Below, piece after piece: positions 10,441 to 20,800 of a DNA stretch of 64,000 nt; positions within the stretch are counted from its first letter, which is position 1; the number at the start of each line of letters is the position of its first letter. The notes beneath the pieces were generated by a model. The model did no database searches. It was not told the origin of the DNA and saw only the letters and a list, made by a program, of their open reading frames with translations. The DNA comes from Cheilinus undulatus (lineage: Eukaryota > Chordata > Actinopteri > Labriformes > Labridae). Position numbers and translations under genes: made by a program. Where the stretch lies: NCBI RefSeq assembly GCF_018320785.1, contig NC_054875.1, forward strand, positions 18,044,632-18,108,631. Direction: 5' to 3'.

Positions 10441-11635
10441 GATGATGTGAAAATCATTGTGCCTATAGTTGCATACAGTCTTTAAAAGGAGGCCCAGGGT
10501 TCTCATGGACACACAATTCCAGCAAAAGATATTAATATTTACATTTTTAATATATCTGTACATACATATACATATACATTATTATTTTTTATTTTAATAC
10601 ACATGGCTGTGGGCTCTTTGTCCTCTCCTTTTGCCACTTCTCTTTTTCTCCTCCTGTACTGCTGCTTCCTTCTCATCTCCTCTCCTCATCTCTTTCCTTG
10701 TAATCTTCCCTCTTTCTTTCTGCTTATCCTTTCTCTCCTTCCCTCCATCTCTTTCCTCCTCAGCATCCTGTTGTCTTCTCTCTGTCTCAATTCTATCTGC
10801 TCTTCTCTTCCCCTCTTCATCTCTTTAATCCTCATCCTTATTATGTCTTCTCTCTGGTCATCTCTTATTTCTACTCCCTTCCTCTCATCTCTATCCTCTT
10901 CCTCTCCTTCTGCTCCAATAAGAACCTCCGATTTGTTCCCTATGATCACTAAAAAGATCATTTTTTTATTAATTAATTGTATTATAATAATAATAATAAT
11001 AATAATAAATTATTATTATTATTATTATTTTGCATTCAAAATAAACCAAGGAAATTCAATAAATATTAAGGGAATATAATGGAAAATTTTATAAAAATTA
11101 ATGTGTGGAAACCCTGGAGAGCACTCTTTTTCAATTCTGTTTGACTCTGTAGCACACTTCATCACTCCTCTGGTCTTGTCCTGTGCTCTCCTGAGCCTCT
11201 CAATGTTATCACAGGGATATGTTTGTTGTACTGCATGTTTAACCTTGTTTGTGTGGGAAATGGTGATGGGATTGGCAACATCATGCACTCATGACTGCTA
11301 TGAAAGGAATGGTAGGACTGTGTTGGGCAACACTAGAAGACAGTGTAAAAAAAAACATTGTCTTCTCTGCTGCCACGTGCTAATGTGCATGGCAAACCCT
11401 GGACACACTGGTGTTTTTTTGTTTTTGTTTTTTTACTCCATTTCTTGTACACTTTTGACAAATTGATGTTGGCATGTCTGTTTTTTTCCAGAATTAAGTT
11501 GTCAGATTCTTAAAAGTATTAGGGTTTTAACATTAAAAGATGAGATTTGGTTTGGTGATTAACAATACGTCTTGTTATAAAACTGATTCTAATTATATTT
11601 TCTTATTCTCTCCTAACAGACAGTGAAGTGAGACC
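10441..11635. other. spacer with polypyrimidine tract and (ATT)n
   Basis: From about 10615 to 10920 the plus strand is almost pure C/T (CTCCTC, TTCTCT words), which produces spurious Ser/Leu-rich ORFs. At 10981-11031 there is an (ATA/ATT)n run with a palindromic switch (AATAATAAATTATTATT). The rest (11040-11600) has no recognised gene. An acceptor-like site (tctcctaacag, ending 11620) lies just upstream of the next gene's ATG and probably starts its first coding exon. Confidence 0.6.
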
Positions 11636-14503
11636 ATGACAACTCAGGCTATTCTCAGAGTTATCCTTGGACCAGACAGTAGTCAGAGGGTCATGTTTTC
11701 TGCTGGTCTGCCTTCAACTGTGGCTGAACTAGAGACTAACATAAAGACTCAGTGTAAAATTATCGAACCCTTCCGACTGCAGTTCATGGACACGCTTTTT
11801 GGCAACGAGTTTATGAACTTAACTTCAATGGAAGAAATACAAGACAAAGCGACGCTCAAAGTTGTATACACATCCTGCCAACCTGAAGACCAAGGTGAAC
11901 ACAGTTTCTCCTTTTCATCAACCAGTGCTCCTGGTGACACCTCATCCTGTTCAGGTGACAGCACCGTGATTCTTTCATCTCCAGAGTCTACGTCATCACG
12001 GGCTTCATGGCCAGATTTGTTCTGTGTTCCCCGTTTCACATACGATGCGGAAATTAAGCTTCAGAAGGCCCATGTAGCTTACAAAGAAAATGGGGTGCGG
12101 CTGATCCCTGATCCAAGGCTGAAGTCCGACATATTAGAGGGGTTGATCCAGGAGGTAGTCAAGTACACAGTCTATCTCACAGACAGTAAGTTTGACGAAG
12201 TCGCAGAGGCACTCATCCTGAAGCATCCATGTTTAAAAGAAAAAGGCTCACCCACTGGCTATGACGGATGGAAGATGAGCCTCAAATACAAGTTGTCAAA
12301 CTATCGCACTCATCTCCGGAAAGTAGGATGTCCTGAAGTATGTGTGAATTCTTTGAAATATAAACCAGCTGAGAAACGTTCTCCTGCTTTTGATGTTAAG
12401 AAACCAAAGAGGGGTGAAGTTGAATACTGCCCCTCTTTTCCACCTGGAGAATGTGCCCAGTCCCTGGAGAAGATGAGGGTTGAACTCCTTTCAGATGTCA
12501 AGAAGCGCAACAACAGAGATGCAATTAGGGCTAAAATGGACAGAACATTTGCATTAAGAAGACAAGAAGTCATTTGTGATGCTCCCATGATCAGCAATGT
12601 ACAAGATAGATGGCCAGCTCTTTTTGATGCAATGGAGGTAGTTTAAAAAATGATGCCCTGACTAGTTGTGTCATAGATAATGAGTTCATTTGTAAAAGTA
12701 ATGCTCGACTTCATTAGAATGTGTTTCCAAATATTCCATAGTAGAACCCAGATGATTAACCATGCACAGTGCACACCATGACATGGCGGGCAGGTGTGGT
12801 TTTGATGTTAGAAATGTCTTCTAAAATCTGTGGGCTGTGCTGTTATTTAAATTAATTTCATGTTGTTTCAGATTAATGCGGAGTTTAAGCGCATCACAAC
12901 CATGCCTCTACAATCAAGGTTTCTGTCGCAGCTTGACCTTCTCTCTGAAAGTCTGCTGAGAGTGTTTGCAAAGCGATTGGGGGAGCAGGGCAAAAAGCTG
13001 AAAGACATAGTTGCCATGATGACAGTAAGAACTTTTAAATTGTTAAACTTCAAATGTATATGCATTGCATTAGGTCAGTAAAAGATTTATATGCATCTAT
13101 TGCAAAGCTCATCTCCCTTTACCTGTGAGTGCTGATTCCACTGAAAAGACCCAGTCATATTTATCATGCATTCACTTTCCCACTGTGATGAATGTATCTT
13201 TTTTTTATATAATCTCTGGAGATGATATAAAATCCAGTCCATAAAGTTCAGGACCAAACAGGTTGTTTTAATGTTTTGTAGATACTGGTGTCACATGCTG
13301 ACTGTTTAAAAAAAAGCCAGAGTTTTTGTCTTTGGTCACTTTCTTCTGTGCTACTGAAAATTTGAGTTCAAATATCTCTATTTTTTTTGTTATAATTCTT
13401 AAGGATGACATTGATGCCAGAAGGGAGTCCCTCATTAAAGGACTCTGCATCTATCTGAACGAGAATCCCACGTCTTGCTGCAGGAGTACATGGTGAGTGT
13501 TTTGTGAGTAGATTGTGGCTTTGCTACATTTCAAAACGTATTTAATTAACCCTGTGATCCTACTTGGACTGTTTAGGTCCATTTGCCCTCTTTATCACCT
13601 TGGCAAAGTGATTCCAGTGCTGAGATTAAAATGAATGGTCCAAACTGTCCACTTATTCTCTATAGCCCCCCATTATGAAAGTGAAAAATTTTGACCCCTC
13701 TGCCACAGAGCGAAAAAAAAAAAAATTGTTTCTCATAAACTAGGGATTACACCAGTGTGAAAACACTTTAAATTTGTGAATCTAGTGAAAGAAGAAAAAT
13801 TCCACCATCTTCCTACACTGCACTGACCCTCATCTGACAAGGGTGGAAATTGGGACTGGGATAGAGCCCTGGGGTATAACAAGTCCAGGTTAATGATAAA
13901 AATCATCCAGGAACATGAAAATAACTTTCAGAAAAAAATTAGGATGAGAATTCAGTCTTTACATGAGTTTGTAAAGCTTGAAGGCTCCTCGTCATTTGAT
14001 CTGGAAGTTGTGTCCGTTTTTTTTTTCCTCTCTCTGAAATTTGCCATGAATGGCAGCATAGAAGGGCAGTCTTTGGCTGTAGTAATCTGCTATGCTGCTT
14101 ACGTGGGTTTAAATAAACTATAGCATTAGAATTGCTGTATCCAAAAGCGATCTTTTTTTTTGTAAGCTTCAAGAAATGTTTTATCTTTAACCAGGACATG
14201 ACTGAGACCACTGCACTGTGTGCCATCGAGAAAACAACAGTGGGAATCTACATCACCAGAGAGACACCAGGCAGTGACTTTCCTGATGTTGGCATCATCA
14301 TCGAGGGTGTGGTGGTTCTTCAAGATCTGGACAATGTGGCCCTTGCAACAGCCTTGCTGTTTGGACTTTTTTACTCTCTGAACATGAGGTATCCGTCACA
14401 GCTCCGCTACACTTTCGAAGTAATTCAAAAGGTGGTAATGGAGTTGGATGTGACTCAACTCTCGAGGAAAGCTCAAAGCTTAAAGACAAAACTGCTCCAG
14501 TAA
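11636..14503 (+). pseudogene. PB1-like / SAMD3-like multigene-family protein, four exons with a 1-bp frameshift
   Basis: Exons: 11636-12637 (334 codons), 12872-13024 (51 codons), 13404-13492 and 14195-14503. Exon 1 starts MTTQAILRVILG, with a PB1-like/ubiquitin-like fold over residues 1-80. It continues SWPDLFCVPRF, ILKHPCLKEKGSPTGYDGWK and TFALRRQEV...RWPALF, all hallmarks of a large fish family often named SAMD3-like. Exons 2 and 4 continue that family (SQLDLLSESLLRVFAKR; YITRETPGSDFPDVGIIIEG). Exon 3 is 89 nt where 90 is expected. After LNENPT the frame shifts, so LLQEYM would be read only with one more base, and the real frame meets TGA just inside exon 4. Everything else is intact, so this is a young pseudogene or an assembly error. 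Its position after the TNP2-like ORF, on the same strand, suggests that both belong to one transposon. Function unknown. Confidence 0.7.
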
Positions 14504-16506
14504 GGAGAGCTCATTGTTGTGCACGTGAGGCGGTTAGCTCCAGGTAGGAGGACATTTAAAGCTCACACTTGATCTCCTGCATTTTGGTGGTTGAATTTCC
14601 AGGTGAACAGTCAGCAACCCACAACAAATCACAGCATCCATTGTTAAGTCCACCAACAAAAAAGAAAGTGTCAGTTGGTTTATATTTGTCCTTCACTGTT
14701 TATTTCTTAACTGCCATGTGGACAGGGCCAGTTTTTTTCCCTCTCCTCTACAAGTTCTCTTATTGACAGCATTCTTCAATTTTAGTTTCTATTTGTCTTT
14801 GTAGGTGAAGAGATGAAGAACTGTACAAAGTCTAAAGCACCATCAGGGCCATGTGAAACAGGATTTTTAGTTTAATTCAGTGCAAGGAAAGAATTTTCGG
14901 TACTTAGAAGAATACTACTTCTAAGAATACTACTCAGACATGGCTCTTGTAGGGATTGTTTTTCTTTGTGTACAGGCCTTACCTGTGGGACCAGAGAGGT
15001 GTTCAGGTTAGTTTTAGACTGGTGTGTAAGTTATGAAACATTGACCTTGTGTAGATTATTTCAAGTTCATCTGCTGTTCCAATTCCTACAACAGTATTGC
15101 ATTAGATATTGACACAGTTTCATAATCTTATGTACAGGGTGAATTCATGGCTGGACTGAAGGCAGTGTCACAGTTTTGAAATACTTACCTGTTACTTGTA
15201 TAAGTGACACTTAAACCTTGAATCTTAGTTGATGACCAGTGTTTTTTCTTATTCTTTTCCAAATGGCATCTTTCAGATTATTGGAGACAAAACTCTGGTA
15301 TTTATTTTATTGCACTTTGTGTATTTGGGTCTGCAGATTTCAGTTACATAATTTGAAGGCAGTTTTCTCAAAGTGAATGTGTATTTTCTTTACACTGGCT
15401 GTATATTTCATAGCTGGAGTTATAGGACATTTTATTCATAAAACCTTAACTGCCATGTAGACAGGGCCATTTTTCCCCCTCTTCCTCTCTGCTAAAAGTT
15501 CTCTAAATAGCAGCATTCTTCAATTTTAGTTTCTATTTTTCTTTACAAGTGAAGAGAGAGAATTGTACACAGTCTAAATATTCCCATCAGGGCGGTGTGA
15601 AATGGGATATTTCAGTTGGAGTAAAGAATTTTAAATACTTCTAAGAATTCTGTTTTGAACCAAGATGTTACATTGAGGTCAGTGTTGGAATTTTTGACCC
15701 TTGAATAAAGGTTTTGATATGCAACTGTTCATTTTTATTTTTAATTGGGGTAAAAATGGGTAATGTTAATGATTAAGAGAGTTAATAGAAACGTATAAGA
15801 CATTAAAATAAATGATTGCTGGAATGGCAATGGTAACTAACGTTTTTGCATTTCAAATCAGTTCTATAGTTACGTCATTATTTAGTTTACTAATGTTGTC
15901 TAATTTAATCTTGACAATAGAGGCCTTGAACATAATGTCTGTATTTTTCTCTTCAAAGATGGTTGCCTGTAACCAATTTCAAAAGAAAAGGTCTAATTTC
16001 TAATCTGTGACTGAGTCGATAAAACACTGAAAAACTGGCATTACTTGTTCACTGTTGATTTGTATTACAGTAGAACAATAATGTCAGTTCAACTACTTAT
16101 CTACTGTCACTGCAGTGAAATTAGACATTTCATTTTTAAAGGTTACTAGTGGTTACAGGCCTCCATTGTAAAATTGTGTAATTGACACTAGAATATAATA
16201 CTAACACGTAATATGAAAATGACGTGTAGTATTTAAGTGACCAAATAGTATAGGAGTAAGTTATTGAATAGTGTTGAAATAAAGTGATAAAATTGTAAAG
16301 GATTAAAATGTTCCAAGAGCTCAAATTACTTTATCAAAACATGTATCAATCACATCGTATCAACACAAAATACACAGGTTTATTGAACATGAATAACTTG
16401 TGTTAATTTAACTCAATTGTTTAAGTTGCTACCAAAGCAAAACTTCTGTGTGCAACCAATGTCCACTATTGAATTAAGTTAATCCAACATGTTCCTTTTT
16501 TCAGTG
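14504..16506 (+). mobile_element. 3' end of the CACTA-like unit, with a tandem duplication and terminal CAGTG
   Basis: No coding sequence. A segment of about 200 bp is present twice, at about 14706-14930 and 15449-15660. Both copies hold TTAACTGCCATGT, AGCATTCTTCAATTTTAG and CATCAGGGC in the same order. The last 150 bp (16360-16506) are AT-rich, with TTGAACATGAATAACTTG and AATTAAGTTAATCCAACATG, and end TTTTTTTCAGTG at 16506, exactly where LINE coding sequence begins. CAGTG is the right-hand terminus expected of CACTG-type EnSpm elements. The matching left terminus was not found and may be in the N gap. Confidence 0.5.
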
Positions 16507-17635
16507 TACATTTATCCTCTCTTGGAAACATAAAGACGTATGATGAGGTAAATAATTATGTTAATAGTCTTCAGAAAGAGTATGTTCAAATTTTTACAGA
16601 TGGATCTGTGGATCCAGTATCTGGAAAGGTTGGTTTTGGAATATTTGTGGCAAACTTTAATATTCAACAGATTATCAGAGTTTCCAACAAGGTGTCTATC
16701 TTTCTGCTGAACTCTTAGGGATCTTGTGGGCCATGTGGTGGGTGGAGGTTGTTAGACCCCTTAAAAGCATTATCTGTTCAGATTCTAAAGCTGCCTTGTT
16801 GGCAGTGAAGAATGGGGCATCAAGGGCTCATCCTGACCTGCTACAGGAGATCATGAGCTGTCACTATAGACTTGGAAAAGCTGGCTGTTGTGTGGAATTT
16901 ATGTGGGTACCTGGCCATTCAGGAATAGAAGGAAATGAAAGAGCTGATCAACTGGCAAAAAAAAATCCCTTTCAAAAGATACTGTTGACTTGAATGTGTT
17001 TCTTGGGAAGCCTGAGTGCTTTCAAGTTAGCGAAGAAAAATTAGAGGAGCAATGGCAAAAGCTATGGAGAGAAGACGAACGTGGCAGACATTACTTTTCT
17101 CTGCAGCCATCCGTCAAAAGAAGGAGGCTACTGATTAAAACTGGTAGGAAGGATGATGTTGTCCTAACTCGTCTAAGACTGGGGCATTGCGGTCTGGCCA
17201 GCAACCTTAAGATAATAGGGAAGAATCTAAGTGGTCTGTGCCAGTGTGGAAAGTTGGAGACTCCGCAGCATGTAATGTTTGAGTGCAACAGATATAGGGA
17301 TGAAAGAAAGCAGATGTTTAGGGAATTATCTGAGTTGGGGTTTTCTTCCTTCTCTTTCAAATCTTTATTTTCTTCTGACGCGGACTTTCACCTAATTGGG
17401 AAAGCGATAATTCTTTTTCTCCGGTCATCTGGACTATATCAGAAAATCTAAACTGGATGGACTAATCTAACCTGTGGAGGGCAGCATTACGCTTTCTAGT
17501 GTACAGCCTGCCGGAAAATCATTAGAAGAAGAATGTATAGGAATGATATAATATCGTTCACCGATGGATGGCAGTAATACGCCAAGATGCGTCTAAACTG
17601 CCGGAAATTGTAAAAAGAAGAAGAGGAAGACACAT
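16507..17635 (+). mobile_element. I-clade LINE 3' part (RNase H domain and tail)
   Basis: The frame from 16506 reads VHLSSLGNIKTYDEV then IFTDGS, the first RNase H Asp. After a frameshift near 16700 it reads AELLGILWAM (Glu), CSDSKAALLAV (Asp), FMWVPGHSGIEGNE and RADQLAKK (Asp), so all four RNase H acidic residues are visible. A second shift in an A8 run near 16965 leads into LRLGHCGLASNL and CQCGKLETPQHVMFEC, a zinc-knuckle-like Cys/His cluster, ending at a stop at 17449-17451. RNase H after RT is typical of I-group LINEs. The tail holds two related units ending CTGCCGGAAA (about 17476-17531 and 17565-17610) and finishes in GAAGAAG repeats. The 5' side is cut by the CACTA-like element. It is broken and inactive. 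Confidence 0.75.
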
Positions 17636-17868
17636 TTAGCTTCTCGGCGTGAGCTTAGCTTTCTACAACTGTTTCCTCGATATTAGCCAGCAAAAGATTG
17701 TGTGATTCCTAGTTCCCCGAGTTGTCAAAGTAGATGTATTTCACAACACTGTGTTTTGTCAAAGATTCGGAAATCGCCTATAGGTCACAGAATCGCGCTT
17801 TTAGGCTTGTTTTACAATTCTCTTTGCTCGCTAGCCGAGGTTAGCACGTAGGCTAACATTCACTCAGT
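17636..17868 (+). promoter_or_regulatory. taf10: taf10 promoter / 5' UTR
   Basis: The 230 bp between the LINE tail and the taf10 start codon. It is CpG-containing (TCTCGGCGTG, TCGCGC) and has no clear TATA box, as expected for a housekeeping promoter. An upstream ATG at about 17731 is not in frame with the coding sequence. Transcription start not determined. Confidence 0.5.
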
Positions 17869-20800
17869 ATGAATATTGACAACGTTAGCCAGAGTGTCTC
17901 AACTGGGGCATCGTGTACTACTTCTTCAACAATGAGTAATTGTATCGCGAATGATAATGCAACAACTAACGTCAGCAGCATCCCTCCTGTCACGAGTAAT
18001 GGTAACGTTTAGCGACTTTTGTTTGTGTCGTTGGTCTTGTTCTGAAAAACATTTGAGCTAAGATGGCAGGTGTATCCTCGATTATTGTTTTGCCTTTGAT
18101 GGATTTTTCTGAATCATATTTGTACCTCCGTTTCTTTGCAACACTTATGATGCATTGTTTGGGCTTCGTACAACCTCAGTTACACGTTAGTGCAAAAATA
18201 CTGCATACGTGGTAGCCTTGTATCTTACAATTTGCTGAACTCAGCACTAAAACAAACTTTAATTTATTTATAACATATTAAGCTGTCTCTATTTTATTAC
18301 AGCTTCTGTTTCAACGGCGTTGGGGACACCTTCAGCTGACACAACAGTCTCTAACGGCGTCTATGTTCCTGGTGGTATCACTAATGGAGACGTAAAACCT
18401 GCTGTATCTACCACTCCCCTGGCAGATTTCCTCATGCAGTTGGAAGAGTACACCCCTACAGTAAGTTACTGCCTAATGTACACTGCATTGTCGGGAAGAA
18501 CAGGAATAACAAAAAACAAACGGCTACAAACACCGTAAACCATGGCTATACCATGGTCTTTGTGAATACTGGATTCTGATTGGCTCTGGAAATTCCATTA
18601 GTTAACTTCTGATATAGACCAATCTTACGTCTGATTTTGGAGAAGGGTCTGGCTGCAGCCGCTACAAACCATGCTCCATACAAAACACGCCCCATCAATC
18701 CATACAATAGATTAATTCTAACCCTAACCAGTGGAATTTAAATGCTACACCTAACCCCAGGAAGCTAATTAATTAAAAAATACACATACCCCAATAAGCT
18801 ACCCCTAAATCTAACCAGTGGAAGTTAAAATGCTAAACCTAACCTAAAGCTAATTAAGGCCTACCTAAACTAATCTTAGTTAACCTTTAACTAAGCAAAT
18901 AGCACAAGTGGGCATGTTGTAGGGAGTGTGTTTTGTATGGGGCGTGGTTTGTATGGTACCCGCGGCTGCAGTTGGGTATTGTGATTTTGTGGGCGGCGCC
19001 ATCTTGAGTGGCCGCCATTACTGCGGTGGAAGTGCGGTGTCTACTACAGCTGTATTTACCTTATAGCAAATATGTACATCCACTAGGAATGGACGGTAAT
19101 ACTGTATACCGGGGTGTTGAAAAATAGCCCCGGTATTGCTTCAATTATCGCTATAAGAAGATGCCATGTAATGAGTGCAGGTTTTAAAATGATGGCCTGG
19201 TTCCCTGGCATAGCGCTGGCCCTGCTGTGTGCTCCTCTCTAAAGTCAAAGTATTTAAGTGCACTGCTGGCTGTAATGCGATCCACGGTATCGTTAGTTTA
19301 AAAAACACGCTAAATCTTCCTTCTGTGTGTAGATCAGTGATGAGCAATGTTAACGCCATTTGAATAAATTAGCGAAAATTTGTTTTTTTGCCCTATTCCA
19401 GGGGTCATATCTGGATTAACTCCTCTGAGGGATTTCATCCGATCGACTTGTACTTTGGCACAGAGATGGGTGAGACATGGCTGATGAAAAGTTATGCAGG
19501 GTTTTCTCATTAGTCGAAAGGTGTTGCCGTGGCAAGCCCTCAAATTTGCATATTTTTTGAAAAAAAGGAAGTTGTTTGTAACTCAGCCATGCATTTTCCA
19601 ATCTGACCAAGCGCCGAGTGGTGCGAGGACCTAATTGTATCTGCTAGGATTATTCAACATATCATTTGCTGTCATTACATGGCATTTTGAGGCCCTTAAC
19701 ATTTCTGAATTCGCAGGAAACTTTGCATGTACATCCAGTCTTGCAAAAATTTCTATATTTTTTGGGTCTCCAACATTGAAATTCAGAATTGCAAAAATAG
19801 CGCCCCCTAACAGTTTTCATAGTTAAAGCCCCCTTCTTTGACTTTGTCGTAGATTCATCAAATTTTCTGTGCAGGTGCGGCTTGGGGAGATCTACAAAAA
19901 AGCCTCTTGGGCCGGCACTCTATCTCCAACAGGAAATCCGCCATTTTGAATAAATATGCAAAAAAGGGGCTGTTTTTGGCCTTTTCTAGGGGTCATAACT
20001 GAACGAACTCATCCAAGAGATTTCATCCGATTGACTTGTACATTGGCACAGAGCTACATGAGACATGGCTGATGAAAAGTTATTCGGGGTTTTCTCATTA
20101 GTCGAAAGGTGTGGCCGTGGCGAGCTCTCAAATTTGCATAAGATTCTGGTAAATAGGAAGTAGTTTATAACTCAGCCTTGCATTGTCTGATTGGACTCAT
20201 ATTGCTCAGGTATATTGGCAGTGATGGCCTCCACTCATTCATATGGTCAGATTCTCTACAGATCAAAGCGCCACCTAGTGGTGACATGAAATGTCACGGT
20301 TTATGGTGAAAGCTACAGTTTAAAAACTATCCAAGATATCTGCTTCAAATTTGTGTCAGGATGGACTAAAGAAGTGCATTTAGCTTTGTGAAAAATAACA
20401 TTGACTTTTTGTCAGAGGGCGTGGCCTCGGCAGGGTGACAAAGTCAAGAGTCGCCATTTTGTTACGCCAAAAATGTTTAAACAGTCATAACACTAGTATA
20501 CATGGTCATATCTGTGACAGATTTCATGTGCTTGATAACAGTTCGGGCCAGAACACATCCATGCTGGAAATTTTGAAAAATCTTACAGCGCCACCCTCTG
20601 GCAACAGAAAGTCACTACTCCTGAATTTCACTTCGCAGAACCTACATGGTTGGGCAGATCATTCTGAAAATTCACTCAGGCTGTTCCCAAGTAGTTGGCC
20701 TTACACATATACAATGGTCAAATGTCTATGTTAAAGGGCGTGGCCATGGCAATTTTTTATTCGCTATGACAGAGGAAGTAGATTTTTCAAATGGTTATAA

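Noticed and set aside
10603..11079. 158-codon Ser/Leu-rich ORF resembling a secreted or membrane protein
   Set aside because: Produced by a nearly pure C/T tract followed by (ATA)n; no homology-like features.
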